From Actinosynnema sp. ALI-1.44 (lineage in GTDB: Bacteria > Actinomycetota > Actinomycetes > Mycobacteriales > Pseudonocardiaceae): a DNA stretch of 64,000 nucleotides. Within the stretch, counting starts at the first letter, position 1. Each line of letters begins with the position of its first letter. Both the position numbers and the translations under genes were made by a program. This document shows positions 23,328 through 32,251 of the stretch, one piece after another. Location of the stretch: assembly GCF_001984155.1 (NCBI RefSeq), contig NZ_MTQO01000043.1, positions 186,001 through 250,000 on the forward strand, written 5' to 3'. The notes beneath the pieces were generated by a model. The model saw only the letters and a list, made by a program, of their open reading frames with translations. It did no database searches and was not told the origin of the DNA.

Positions 23328-24746
23328 TCAGCGGTCCTCGGCGGTCCGGCGTAGGACGTCCCAGACGAAGGCGACATCGCTGTGTTCGGTGGGCAGTGCG
23401 CCGATGGAGACACGGACCATCCAGCGCCCGTCGAGCTTCGACGGCGTCACGAAAGCCGCGCCGGACGCGTTGACGGCATCGGCCCAGGCGAGGGTGTGCT
23501 CGTCGAGGGCGTCGGCGTCCATTCCCTCCGGCTCGTGCCGCAGGCAGACGGTCTGCAGGGGCACCGGGGCGAGCACCCGCCAGCCGGGCGTGGCTTCCAC
23601 CTGTTCGGCCAGCCACCGCGCGTTGGCCAGGTCCCTGCGCAGCCGGGTTTGGATCTCCGCGACGCCGTCGAGGCGCAGCTGGAACCACGGCTTCAACGCC
23701 CGGAACCGGCGACCGAGCGCGATACCCCAGTCCTTGTACTGGGTGACCGATCCGTCCACAGTGGAACGAAGGTACGACGGGTTCGTGGACATCACCCGGA
23801 TGAGGTGCTCGGGGTCGGCGACGTAGAGCAAGGCGCAGTCCAGGACCGTGCCCATCCACTTGTGCGGGTTCCACGCCAGCGAGTCGGCGCCCGCGAGGCC
23901 GTCGATCATCCAGCGCATCTCCGGCAGCAGCAGCGCCGATCCGGCCATCGCCGCATCGACGTGCACCCAGATGTCGTGTTCCCTGGCGATCGGGACGATC
24001 TCGGTGAGGGGGTCGACGGCGGTCGTGCCCGTCGTGCCGACGCTGGCCACGATCGCGGCGGGCCGGTGACCCGCGGCGATGTCCTTGGCGATCGCGTCAG
24101 CCAGCGCCTTCGGGCGCATGGCCCGCGTGTACGGGTCCGTCTCGACCATGCGGAGGTTGCCGCTGCCGAAACCGGCGAGCGCGACCGCCTTGGTGACCGA
24201 CGAATGCGCCTGCTCGGTCGTGTACACCGTCAGCGGTGCGGCCTCGGCCTGCAGGCCGCGTCTCGTCTCGGAGAACCCGGTCGCCCGTTCCCGCGCCGCC
24301 AGCATGGCGACGAGCGAACCGGTCGAGGCGGTGTCCTGGATCGTGCCCTTCCACGACGCGGGCAGACCGGTCAACTCCCGCAGCCACTCGACGACGACTT
24401 CCTCCACCTCGGTCAGCGCAGGCGCGGACTGCCAGGTGATGCCCAGCGCGCCGATGCCGGACGTCGCGAGGTCGCCGAGAACGGAACTCAGCGAGGCGTT
24501 GGACGGGAACCAGCCGAAGTACCTCGGGTGCTGGTTGAGCGTGAGCCCGGGGACGACGATGTCGTCGAGGTCCTTGAGGACCGCGTCGAACGACTCGGGC
24601 GCCCGCGGCGGCGCGGACGGCAGCTTGCCGGCCACCTCGCCCGGCCTCACCTGGGCCTGGACCGGCCGCTGCGCCAACGTGGCGCGGTAGTCGGCGATCC
24701 AGTCGACCAGTTCGTGCGCGGCTGCGCGGAATTCCTCAGGGGTCAT
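23328..24746 (-). CDS. PLP-dependent aromatic-L-amino-acid decarboxylase
   Basis: The 472-residue group II decarboxylase converts an aromatic amino acid (tyrosine, DOPA, phenylalanine or tryptophan) to the amine. Landmarks are LNQHPRYFGWFPSNAS and ITWQSAPALTEVE (N-terminal substrate region), DTASTGSLVAMLAARE, VHVDAAMAGSALL (PLP Asp) and WNPHKWMG, whose Lys forms the internal aldimine. It lies 76 bases upstream of hpaG and is probably the first gene of the operon, so it may feed dopamine or tyramine toward homoprotocatechuate; an amine oxidase and ring hydroxylase would be needed and are not in the window. It is divergent from a TetR regulator. Confidence 0.88.
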   Translation of the reverse strand: MTPEEFRAAAHELVDWIADYRATLAQRPVQAQVRPGEVAGKLPSAPPRAPESFDAVLKDLDDIVVPGLTLNQHPRYFGWFPSNASLSSVLGDLATSGIGALGITWQSAPALTEVEEVVVEWLRELTGLPASWKGTIQDTASTGSLVAMLAARERATGFSETRRGLQAEAAPLTVYTTEQAHSSVTKAVALAGFGSGNLRMVETDPYTRAMRPKALADAIAKDIAAGHRPAAIVASVGTTGTTAVDPLTEIVPIAREHDIWVHVDAAMAGSALLLPEMRWMIDGLAGADSLAWNPHKWMGTVLDCALLYVADPEHLIRVMSTNPSYLRSTVDGSVTQYKDWGIALGRRFRALKPWFQLRLDGVAEIQTRLRRDLANARWLAEQVEATPGWRVLAPVPLQTVCLRHEPEGMDADALDEHTLAWADAVNASGAAFVTPSKLDGRWMVRVSIGALPTEHSDVAFVWDVLRRTAEDR

Positions 24747-24787
24747 GTCTTAGCCTGCTTCCCGGGACGTGCGGGATAGTCTACCGA

Positions 24788-24795
24788 CGTATACG
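24788..24795. promoter_or_regulatory. short palindrome in the AADC/tetR divergent promoter
   Basis: CGTATACG lies midway in the 69-base gap between the AADC gene (start 24746) and tetR (start 24816). It is only 8 bp, but its position between divergent starts and its GTATA core, shared with the hpaG operator, make it a candidate TetR site. Confidence 0.3.
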
Positions 24796-24815
24796 CAAAC
24801 GGGAAGTGACTCACT

Positions 24816-25403
24816 GTGCCGAGGCTGGTGAACCACGCGCAGCGGCGCCGCGAGATCCTCGAGGTCACCTGGCGGCTGATCGCCACCGGGGGAGCGGAGG
24901 CCGCGACGATGCGGGAGATCGCGCGGCGGGCCGGGTACGCCAACGGCGCGCTGGCGCGGTACTTCCCCAACAAGGAAGCGCTGATCGAGGCCGCGTACGT
25001 CTACGTGTCCGAACAGACCGACGAACGCACCAGGGCCGCCACGGTGGGCAAGCGCGGAGTGGCGGCACTGCGGGCTTTCCTCGTCGAACTCGTGCCGTCC
25101 GAAGAGATCACCGTGCTGGAGGCCCGGATCGTGCTGCCGTTCTGGAGCCGCACGGTGACCGACGACCAACTGGCCCGCACGAACGACGCGCAACTGCAGC
25201 GCTGGCGCGACAAACTGGTCGTGTTGATCAGAGAAGGCCGGGCGGACGGCGATGTGCGCACGACCGTCGCCGACGAGCTGATCGCGGAACAACTCCTGGC
25301 CATGGCGCTGGGGTTGCAGATACTGGGTCTGCTGCCGGAGCACCCGAGCACCCCGCGGCTCCAGTTGAGGTTGATCGACACCTTCGTCGCCGGTCTGAAA
25401 TGA
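24816..25403 (+). CDS. TetR-family transcriptional regulator
   Basis: The 195-residue protein has an N-terminal TetR HTH (residues 8-55): AQRRREILEVTWRLIATGG, then MREIARRAGYANGALARYFPNKEALI, where the recognition helix is followed by the family YFPNKE turn. The C-terminal ligand-binding half is helical. The GTG at 24816 has GGGAAG 10 bases upstream. It is divergent from the AADC-hpa operon and is the most likely local repressor, relieved by an aromatic amine or ring-cleavage intermediate (inference). Confidence 0.88.
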   Translation: MPRLVNHAQRRREILEVTWRLIATGGAEAATMREIARRAGYANGALARYFPNKEALIEAAYVYVSEQTDERTRAATVGKRGVAALRAFLVELVPSEEITVLEARIVLPFWSRTVTDDQLARTNDAQLQRWRDKLVVLIREGRADGDVRTTVADELIAEQLLAMALGLQILGLLPEHPSTPRLQLRLIDTFVAGLK

Positions 25404-25478
25404 CCGCGACGACGCCCTGGAACCGGTCCGCGCCAATACCATCCGATCCGACAGCCGACCGACGAGAAGGAGAGCCGG

Positions 25479-25997
25479 ATGGATGAGACTCTGCCGCGTT
25501 ACGCCGACGGCCCATCGGTCGCGGCGGAGGTGCTCGTGGCCGCCGACGTGACCGACGTATGGCCGCTGGTCTGCGACATCGCTTTGCCGACCCGGTTCAG
25601 CGCCGAGCTACGAGCGGCGCGCTGGCTGGACCCCGACACGCAACCCCGTGTCGGTGCCCGCTTCCAGGGCACGAACGAGCATCCGCAGGTCGGTACCTGG
25701 CAGACCGTCTGCACCATCACCGAATACGTGCCGCGGGAACGCATCACGTTCGTCGTCGAGGACGTCGACAACCCGGCCGCCACCTGGCGCTTCGAGGTCG
25801 CCCCTACGGACGCGGGAACCCACCTGCGGCAATGGGTGCGGATCGGGCCCGGCCCCTCGCTGCTCAACCACGTCATCGACGAGAACCCGGACCACGAACG
25901 TCAGATCGTGGCGGCGCGGATGGAAAACCTGCGAACCAACATGGTCGCGACCGTGACCGGCATCAAGGAACTGGCGGAGCAACGCGGGGCAGGCTGA
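25479..25997 (+). CDS. SRPBCC-family (polyketide cyclase/START-like) protein
   Basis: This 172-residue protein has the SRPBCC/Polyketide_cyc2 pattern: AEVLVAADVTDVWPLVCDIALPTRFSAEL opens the fold, TITEYVPRERITFVVEDV and TWRFEVAPTDAGTHLRQWVRIG are the central strands, and a long C-terminal helix (MENLRTNMVATVTGIKELAEQ) closes the hydrophobic pocket. Such proteins bind small hydrophobic ligands; function is unknown. A GAGAAGGAGAG ribosome-binding site precedes ATG at 25479. It lies 75 bases after tetR and may be part of the same transcript. Confidence 0.82.
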   Translation: MDETLPRYADGPSVAAEVLVAADVTDVWPLVCDIALPTRFSAELRAARWLDPDTQPRVGARFQGTNEHPQVGTWQTVCTITEYVPRERITFVVEDVDNPAATWRFEVAPTDAGTHLRQWVRIGPGPSLLNHVIDENPDHERQIVAARMENLRTNMVATVTGIKELAEQRGAG

Positions 25998-26028
25998 TCC
26001 CAGCCGACTGACCGAGGCGGTGCGGTTC

Positions 26029-26047
26029 CACTCGGCACGGCCGAGTG
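26029..26047 (+). terminator. hairpin terminator after the SRPBCC gene
   Basis: CACTCGGC at 26029-26036 pairs perfectly with 26040-26047 around a 3-base loop, 31 bases after the SRPBCC stop codon. Flanking GGCGG/CCGCC segments may lengthen the stem. Confidence 0.55.
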
Positions 26048-26196
26048 CCCGCGCTGCCGCCTGCCGTGAATGAGAACTGCCGGGAGCGTGGCCCGCACGG
26101 CACTTGACACGCGCGCAATAATAAAAATTCGGCGTGCCGCAAGAAAACGCGACCCGCCGTGGCTACTGATGTGAGTCTATCGGATGCGAGGCGTTC

Positions 26197-28368
26197 GTGT
26201 CAAACAACGATCGTGACCTGGAACTGACCTCCGAGAAAAAGCATATCGCATTTCTCTACGAGCGTCTAGACGCCGAGCGGAAAATGGCCGCGAGTGAACT
26301 CCACACCGCCCTCATGGACACCTCGACCGAGCGCTACCAGCGGGAAGTCGCGGTCGGTGCGCTCACCGTGCGCGCGAGCAGGCTGCGTGTGGCCGACCGG
26401 GGCCTTTGTTTCGGGCGGATCGACGCCACTGACGGGCGGCGCGCGTACATCGGCCGAGTCGGCCTGTTCGACGAGCAGAACGACTACACGCCGCTGCTCG
26501 TGGACTGGCGTGCTCCCGTGGCCAGGCCGTTCTATTGCGCGACCGCGGTCAACCCGGAAGGTGTGGCCCGTCGGCGGCATTTCCACACGCGCGGCCGTGA
26601 TCTCGTCGAGTTCCACGACGACCTGTTCGGAATGGAAGGCCACGACTCCGCTCTCGTCGCGGCGTTGAACGCCCCGCGCGGCGACACCATGAGCGACATC
26701 GTCGCGACGATCCAGGCCGAACAGGACGAGGCCATCCGGCTCGACCCGGGCGGCGTCGTGGTGATCGAAGGCGGCCCTGGCACGGGGAAGACCGCCGTGG
26801 CGCTGCACCGGGTCGCGTATCTGCTCTACACGCAACGCAAACGCCTTTCACGCTGGAGCGTCCTCGTCGTGGGGCCCAACCGGGGCTTTCTGCGGTACAT
26901 CGGGGACGTCCTGCCGTCGCTGGGGGAGACCGACGTCGTGTTCACCGCGCTCGGCGAGCTGATGCCGGGCCTTTCGGTCACCGCGGCGGACCCGCCGGAC
27001 ACCAAGCGGGTCAAGGGGAGCCTCGCCATGGTCGACGTGCTGGCCGCTGCGGTCGCCGACCGGCAGGCCGCGCTGGAGACGCCGTACGAGATCGAACTCG
27101 ACGACGGCTCGGTCTGGCTCGACCAGGACACGGCGACCGTCGCGCGGGACCGGGCACGGGCGACCGGCCTGCCGCACAACCAGGCGCAGGGTGTGTTCAG
27201 GGAAGCCGTGATCGACGTGCTCACGCGGCGGGTCGTCGAGCGGATCGGCGGCGACTGGCTGCGGCCCGGCGAAGTCGACGGGCTCATCGAGGACCTCACC
27301 GCCGACGTCCGCTTCGAGCTGGCCGGCAACGCGGGCCTGCGCGCGGCGGTCGACGAGCTGTGGCCGTTGCTGACACCGGAGCGTCTGCTGGCCGACCTGT
27401 TCAGCTCACGCACGAGGCTGGCCTGTGCCGTCCACGACGAAGACGACCGGGCCGCGCTGTACCGGCCGGTCGGGGACGCGTGGACAGTGTCCGACGTCCC
27501 GCTGCTGGACGAGGCCGCCGAGTTCCTCGGCGCCTACCCGGTGCGGCGGCGAGAACGGGACGGCGTCGAATACGCCCGGCGTGTCATGCGGATGTTGGAG
27601 CTCGACCGCGAGGAGCAGGACGAGGAGTTCGTGCTGCGCGCCGAAGACCTGCTTGACCCTGAGAGCCTGGCCGAGCGGCACGACGAACGGGACCACCGCG
27701 AACTCGCCGAACGGGCCGCCGCCGACCGCGAATGGACCTACGGTCACGTCGTGGTCGACGAGGCGCAGGAGCTCTCCGAAATGGACTGGCGGATCATCAT
27801 GCGCCGCTGTCCCAGCCGGTCCATGACGATCGTCGGCGACCTCGCCCAGCGGCGGTCACCGGCAGGCGCCGTGTCCTGGGCGACGATGATCGACCGGTAC
27901 GTCCCCGGGCGCTGGACCTACCGGGAGCTGACCATCTGCTACCGCACTCCTGCCGAGATCATGCGGCTCGCGTCGGCCGTCCTCGCCGAGGTGAACCCGA
28001 TCCTGCGGCCGCCGGTCCCGGTCAGGCGCAACGGGATCGAGCCGTGGACGCGGCTGGTCGACCCCGCGGGCCTCGCTGCCGCGATCGACGAGGCGACGCG
28101 GGTGCCGGACGGCGGCTCGGTAGCGGTGATCGGCCCCGACGGTCTGGATGTCGGCCGCGCGATCCTGACGCCCGGACAGGCGAAAGGGCTGGAGTTCGAC
28201 ACGGTGGTCCTGGTCGAGCCGCAGCGGATCCTCGCCGCCCGGCCGCACGGTGCCGCGGACCTGTACGTGGCGTTGACCAGGGCGACCCAGCGTCTGGGGC
28301 TGCTGCACACCGAGCCCTTGCCCGCCGTGCTGGAAAACGCCGCGCGCGAGCGTGCAACCATCGCGTGA
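26197..28368 (+). CDS. helD: HelD/HelR-like RNA-polymerase-associated motor (UvrD-type ATPase)
   Basis: The 723-residue protein is a superfamily 1 helicase-like ATPase of the HelD class. The N-terminal coiled coil (SEKKHIAFLYERLDAERK) precedes the core, Walker A is GGPGTGKTAVALHRVAYLL (about residues 193-211), Walker B region HVVVDEAQELSEMDW, and the late motif PGQAKGLEFDTVVLVEP and LYVALTRATQRLGLLH match the C-terminal helicase half. Known: HelD rescues stalled RNA polymerase, and the HelR subgroup protects polymerase from rifamycins. An AT-rich stretch with TTGACA at 26104 lies upstream, but I cannot place a convincing -10. GTG at 26197 follows GAGG at a suitable distance. Confidence 0.85.
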   Translation: MSNNDRDLELTSEKKHIAFLYERLDAERKMAASELHTALMDTSTERYQREVAVGALTVRASRLRVADRGLCFGRIDATDGRRAYIGRVGLFDEQNDYTPLLVDWRAPVARPFYCATAVNPEGVARRRHFHTRGRDLVEFHDDLFGMEGHDSALVAALNAPRGDTMSDIVATIQAEQDEAIRLDPGGVVVIEGGPGTGKTAVALHRVAYLLYTQRKRLSRWSVLVVGPNRGFLRYIGDVLPSLGETDVVFTALGELMPGLSVTAADPPDTKRVKGSLAMVDVLAAAVADRQAALETPYEIELDDGSVWLDQDTATVARDRARATGLPHNQAQGVFREAVIDVLTRRVVERIGGDWLRPGEVDGLIEDLTADVRFELAGNAGLRAAVDELWPLLTPERLLADLFSSRTRLACAVHDEDDRAALYRPVGDAWTVSDVPLLDEAAEFLGAYPVRRRERDGVEYARRVMRMLELDREEQDEEFVLRAEDLLDPESLAERHDERDHRELAERAAADREWTYGHVVVDEAQELSEMDWRIIMRRCPSRSMTIVGDLAQRRSPAGAVSWATMIDRYVPGRWTYRELTICYRTPAEIMRLASAVLAEVNPILRPPVPVRRNGIEPWTRLVDPAGLAAAIDEATRVPDGGSVAVIGPDGLDVGRAILTPGQAKGLEFDTVVLVEPQRILAARPHGAADLYVALTRATQRLGLLHTEPLPAVLENAARERATIA

Positions 28369-28387
28369 ATCGATGTGTATGAGGGGT

Positions 28388-28936
28388 ATGAGCCTGCCGA
28401 GCAGAAGCGACGACGATGGTCGCTTCGAAGCGTTCGTGGCCCGGTCGAACGGGCCACTGACCGGGTTGGCGTACTTGTTGTGCGGGGACCGGCATTTCGC
28501 CAACGACCTGGTGCAGACCTGCTTGATCAGGCTGTACCGGGTCTGGCCGCGGGTGCGGGACACCGACTCCGTCGACGCGTACGCCCGCAAGATCCTGTTG
28601 AGGTGCTGGTTGAACGAGTGGCGCCGCGCCTGGCGCCGCTCCGAGTCACGGGACGGTGTCGTGCCGGATCGGCCGTCGGCGGACGCCGACCCGGCGATGC
28701 GGGTGGGTCAGGCCCACCGCAACGACGTGCTCCGCGCTGCGTTGGCGCGGGTCGCGCCGCGTCAGCGCGCGGCGGTCGTCCTCCGGTACTGGGCGCAGTA
28801 CTCGGTGTCGGAGACGGCGCGGATCCTGCGGTGCTCCGAAGGAACCGTGAAAAGCCAGACAGCTCGTGGACTGGCGGCCCTGCGCGAGGCCATGGCTCAG
28901 CTCGACACCGACACACTCGAGGAGTTGCACCTGTGA
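28388..28936 (+). CDS. SigE-family ECF-like RNA polymerase sigma factor
   Basis: This sigma-70 family protein of about 182 residues has region 2 (FEAFVARSNGPLTGLAYLLCGDRHFANDLVQ, the last part being the core-binding/-10 region) and region 4 (LARVAPRQRAAVVLRYWAQYSVSETARILRCSEGTVKS, the -35-binding HTH). It is of the actinobacterial SigE family type. In-frame ATGs at 28373, 28379 and 28388 are all possible; 28388 is chosen to match the family N-terminus, but its spacing from GAGGGG is short. Its stop overlaps the next gene's start (GTGATG), so the two are coupled, suggesting the next gene modulates this sigma factor. Confidence 0.85.
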   Translation: MSLPSRSDDDGRFEAFVARSNGPLTGLAYLLCGDRHFANDLVQTCLIRLYRVWPRVRDTDSVDAYARKILLRCWLNEWRRAWRRSESRDGVVPDRPSADADPAMRVGQAHRNDVLRAALARVAPRQRAAVVLRYWAQYSVSETARILRCSEGTVKSQTARGLAALREAMAQLDTDTLEELHL

Positions 28937-29727
28937 TGGACAACCAGCGACTGACCAACGGCCTGCAACAGCTGGCCGACGAGGCCGAACCACGGCAGAT
29001 CGACGTGTCGTCGGTCATCGGCAAGGCCAAGGCGCAGCAGCGCAACCGGCGTGCGGTGCTGGGGGTGAGCGGGGCGACGGCCGTCCTGCTGGCTGGTGCG
29101 CTCTACACCACCGTCCAGGTCAGCGACAGCCTGCCGATGGACCCGGCCGCCGCTCGCCCCACGTCGACTGGGACGACGGCGAAGCAGGAGCAGGGGCCGC
29201 CGTACCAGCCGATCACCGACGCGCGAGCGCACAAGTTCGACAGCCAGCTGGCAGCGGCGAAAGCCGACCTGATCCCGGCCGGGTTCACCGTGGGGGACAA
29301 CCCCGTGCACCCGGTAGGGGACGTGCTCAGGTTCATCGGCAGCCCAGGGCCCAAGGGGGAGGTCGACTACACCGCACAGGGGATGCTCACGAACGCCGAC
29401 GGCACGGCGACCATCCAGATCTGGGTGCTCAAGAACCCGCCAGGTACCGCCCTCGAGCACTACTACGGCCAGGTCTTCGGTCCGTGCGTGGTCAGCGAGT
29501 CGAACTGCGTGCGCCGGACCCTCTCGGACGGTACGCAGGCCGCTGCCAGGCCCAACGCCCGTCCGTCGGCCATGACGCCGAGCAGCATCATGAGCGCGCA
29601 ACGACCGGACGGGACCTACATCCAGGTGGTCACCAACGTGGGGGAGCGGACCACGCCGAAGCCGCTCGCCGTCCCGCCGTTCGACGCGGACCAGCTGTTC
29701 AAGTTCGCGACCGCGTTCACCTGGTGA
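28936..29727 (+). CDS. sigma-factor-linked membrane-anchored protein
   Basis: The 263-residue protein has a cytosolic N-terminus of about 40 residues (MDNQRLTNGLQQLADEAEPRQIDVSSVIGKA), one transmembrane helix (RRAVLGVSGATAVLLAGAL) and an extracytoplasmic domain with a Cys pair (GPCVVSESNCVRR). Coupling to the sigma gene and this topology suggest an anti-sigma-like or sensor partner, but there is no recognisable zinc anti-sigma motif, so the role is inferred from context. GTG at 28933 is an alternative start. The next gene is convergent and only one base away. Confidence 0.7.
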   Translation: MDNQRLTNGLQQLADEAEPRQIDVSSVIGKAKAQQRNRRAVLGVSGATAVLLAGALYTTVQVSDSLPMDPAAARPTSTGTTAKQEQGPPYQPITDARAHKFDSQLAAAKADLIPAGFTVGDNPVHPVGDVLRFIGSPGPKGEVDYTAQGMLTNADGTATIQIWVLKNPPGTALEHYYGQVFGPCVVSESNCVRRTLSDGTQAAARPNARPSAMTPSSIMSAQRPDGTYIQVVTNVGERTTPKPLAVPPFDADQLFKFATAFTW

Positions 29728-29728
29728 C

Positions 29729-31336
29729 TCACCGGACCGGGAAGACGCGTAGCTGGAGCATGGCGGCGAACCGGGCGTCCGGATCGGCCAGGTCGATCCC
29801 GCTGATCTCGGTGAGCCTGCGCAGGCGGTAGCGGAACGTGTTGGGATGCACGTGAACCGCGGCCGCGGCGGCGATGACGTCGCCGAACGCGTCGAGCCAG
29901 GCGCGCAACGTTTCCACGAGGTTCGTTTTGTGTTTGTCGTCGTACGCCACGAGGTGCGCGACTGGTCCGGTCACCTGTCCGCCCCGGGCGGTGACGAAAT
30001 CACGTAGTTCCATGACAAGGGCCTCGACATACACGTCTGCGAGGCGAGCCACTCTACGGCCTGTCGCTGTGCCGGTACGCAGTACCTGGACCGCGCGATC
30101 AGCGCTGGCGCGAGCCTGCGCCAGTCCGGTCACGTCCGTGGCGATAGGTCCGATTCCAATGTACACAGGAATTCTGTGCCCGACACGGTCGAGGAAGTCC
30201 GTGGCCACACGGATCGCGTGTTCGTCGTTGGCGCCCGTCACGGGCAGCAGTCCATAGGCGACATCGCCGATCAGTGCGACCGCACAACGCGGGTGCACGG
30301 CGCTCAGGTGCATGGCGAGGCCGTCGGTCAGCCGCTGGCGGTCGTTGAGCTGCCCGGCGTCCATCGCCTGTCCTGATTGGATAGTTGTCATGGCGAGCAC
30401 GGCCACCGGCAGATCGGCGAGGCCGAGCCTGGTCATCGCCTCGTGGGCCCCGGCACCGCCTTCCACCGCGGTGGCGAGCAAGTCGCGGCGCAGCCGCCGT
30501 TCCACGTCGGCGCCCGCACGGATTCGCAGGAGGTGCAAAGCAACGAGTTTCGCGCCGTCGCGCAGTGCCTGCGCCCGTTCCGCGCTGAGCGGGCCGGGCA
30601 CCGCGGCCCAGATCGACCCGAGGAACTCGTCACCCGCGCGGACGCGCACCGCCACGCGCGGGACGACGAAATCCGACGGGTCGTCGTCGCTCGGCGCGAT
30701 GTACACCGGATCGTCGCTGGTGTACAGCGCGCGGAACACACCGGTGTCGGTCAGCATCCGGGAGTACCTCTCGGGCACCTGGCGCCCGAGGATCGTCTCC
30801 ACCCGGGACTGGTCGGCCTCGTCCTGGCGGCCGGAGAACGCCAGGACACGGGAGCTGCGGTCCTCGATGGTGAGCGGGGCGTCGATCAGCGCGGCGACCG
30901 CGTTGGCGACGGCGAACAAGTCACCGGACGGCAGTCCGCCGAGCGTCTCCGTGCCGCCGACGTCCCCTTCGGAAAGCAGCGACCGCAGCAACGCGGCCAG
31001 TTGCGCCCACGACGCGCCCCTGGCCAACGCCAGCACGGCCACACCGGACTGCTCGGCGGCCGCGGCGAGCTCCGGAGTCCGGTGCACGGGCGCGCGCAGC
31101 ACCAGCGCCGAGGCACGGGATCGACCCAGCGACCGGAGCAACGCCACTACCTGCGCCGGGTCACCGAGGCCCACGCCCAGCACGATGGCGTGCTCGGTCG
31201 GCACAGGTGCTTCGAGCGGGTCGTGGATCACGACGCCGCTGATGCCCCCTGGCCGGTCCGGGGTGCCGTGCACCAGTTCGAGCAGGGTGGTGCCCAGGTC
31301 GTCGAGAACCCGGCTGAGGTCGGCGTGCTGTGTCAT
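29729..31336 (-). CDS. PucR/CdaR-family transcriptional regulator
   Basis: The 535-residue protein has an N-terminal PucR-type sensing domain, a GGDEF-like/CdaR middle region (PVAVLAMTTIQSGQAMD; GIGPIATDVTGLAQARASADRAVQVL) and a C-terminal PucR HTH_30: VHVHPNTFRYRLRRLTEISG. Known members control purine, amino acid and amide catabolism. It is encoded downstream of the M20-GNAT genes on the same strand, separated only by the menC scar, so it may control N-acylamino-acid use there (inference). ATG at 31336 is the natural start. Confidence 0.87.
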   Translation of the reverse strand: MTQHADLSRVLDDLGTTLLELVHGTPDRPGGISGVVIHDPLEAPVPTEHAIVLGVGLGDPAQVVALLRSLGRSRASALVLRAPVHRTPELAAAAEQSGVAVLALARGASWAQLAALLRSLLSEGDVGGTETLGGLPSGDLFAVANAVAALIDAPLTIEDRSSRVLAFSGRQDEADQSRVETILGRQVPERYSRMLTDTGVFRALYTSDDPVYIAPSDDDPSDFVVPRVAVRVRAGDEFLGSIWAAVPGPLSAERAQALRDGAKLVALHLLRIRAGADVERRLRRDLLATAVEGGAGAHEAMTRLGLADLPVAVLAMTTIQSGQAMDAGQLNDRQRLTDGLAMHLSAVHPRCAVALIGDVAYGLLPVTGANDEHAIRVATDFLDRVGHRIPVYIGIGPIATDVTGLAQARASADRAVQVLRTGTATGRRVARLADVYVEALVMELRDFVTARGGQVTGPVAHLVAYDDKHKTNLVETLRAWLDAFGDVIAAAAAVHVHPNTFRYRLRRLTEISGIDLADPDARFAAMLQLRVFPVR

Positions 31337-31448
31337 CGCGTCCAGTGTTGTGCCAGGCGGCCAGCCAGTCCACCTGGGACGTGACCCGATCCAGTTCGGC
31401 CTGGTCGGGCATCCCGATCAGCCTGAGCTCGACGCCCGCCAGTTTCAT
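31337..31448 (-). pseudogene. menC/N-acylamino-acid racemase remnant with the middle deleted
   Basis: The ATG at 31448 overlaps the GNAT stop codon (ATGA) and begins MKLAGVELRLIGMP, the conserved opening of o-succinylbenzoate synthase/N-acylamino-acid racemase. Instead of the family's following VAPFRTSFGTQ-like block, the frame runs directly into DQAELDRVTSQVDWLAA, which resembles the family's C-terminal end. About 330 codons are missing, including all catalytic Lys and metal residues. The frame then runs on into the PucR gene. This is a deletion scar of a gene that normally follows M20 and GNAT genes in Amycolatopsis-like operons. The family call rests on two short segments. Confidence 0.6.
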
Positions 31449-32251
31449 GCGGCGTCCTTTCTGGTCACCCGGTACCGCCCGGAGCGGTCGAACCCGGTGA
31501 CCCGGGCTCCTTCCGCCAGCAACGTGCCCAGCACGTCACGGACGGCGAACCGCCATCGGCCCGCGGTGGCCGGATCGCTCATGCGCAACGCCTCGATGTC
31601 ACGCGGTACGGCCACCAGCAGGTGCGTTCCGTCCATCGTGCCCATGACCGGGCTGTCGTCGTCCGAGCGGTCCAGCGCGATCACGGCATCGGCCGGGTGG
31701 TCGGCCGTCGTGATGGGGGAGTGGAGATCCCAGCACGCGAGCAACCGGTCGCTCTCGTCGCTGCCGTTGATCCCGTCGCGCATGCCGCCGTAGAAGTTCG
31801 GCAGGTACTGGGCCGGTGCCGCGCCCAGCTTGGCGATGTTGAAGTACGCGTTCCGGCTGACCAGCGGGTCGAACGTCCAGTGGATCTCGGTCAGCCCGCG
31901 GTGCAACGCCCATGAGCGTTGGTGCAGCTTCAACGCGAACCCGACACCGCGCCTCGCCACGGCTCCCGACACACCGGCGACGTGGCTGTGCAGCACGACT
32001 TTCTCAGTCATCCCGAGGAAACCGACGCACGCCCCGACCATTTTGGTCCCGTCGAACGCCCCCGCGACGTAGTTGCCCGCCTTGGCCATCGCGCGCAACA
32101 GTTCCGTCGTCACCGGCGGGTTCGACGGCTCGGGCCGCCAGATCTCGTCGAACAGGTGGTACACGCCGTCCAGGTCGGCGAGGTCGGTGAGTTCGCGGAC
32201 AACCACGTGTGCTGCCCGTGCGGCGGCCTCGCTGTCGAACCGATCGGTCAC
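31445..32251 (-). CDS. GNAT-family acetyltransferase (COG3375-like)
   Basis: The 268-residue protein is of the predicted GNAT superfamily type found with N-acylamino-acid racemase genes. The acyl-CoA-binding region is around GACVGFLG and HSHVAGVSGAVARRGVGFALKLHQRSWAL, and EIHWTFDPLVSRNAYFNIAKLGA is the conserved second half. The likely role is N-acylation or deacylation of amino acids within this operon. Its start overlaps the M20 peptidase stop codon (ATGA), and its stop overlaps the menC remnant start, so the whole unit was translationally coupled. Confidence 0.82.
   Translation of the reverse strand: MTDRFDSEAAARAAHVVVRELTDLADLDGVYHLFDEIWRPEPSNPPVTTELLRAMAKAGNYVAGAFDGTKMVGACVGFLGMTEKVVLHSHVAGVSGAVARRGVGFALKLHQRSWALHRGLTEIHWTFDPLVSRNAYFNIAKLGAAPAQYLPNFYGGMRDGINGSDESDRLLACWDLHSPITTADHPADAVIALDRSDDDSPVMGTMDGTHLLVAVPRDIEALRMSDPATAGRWRFAVRDVLGTLLAEGARVTGFDRSGRYRVTRKDAA

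Noticed and set aside
25998-26196. Rifamycin-associated element upstream of helD
   Set aside because: The only strong dyad in the gap is the terminator of the SRPBCC gene; no GGGGCTTGC-type palindrome is present.
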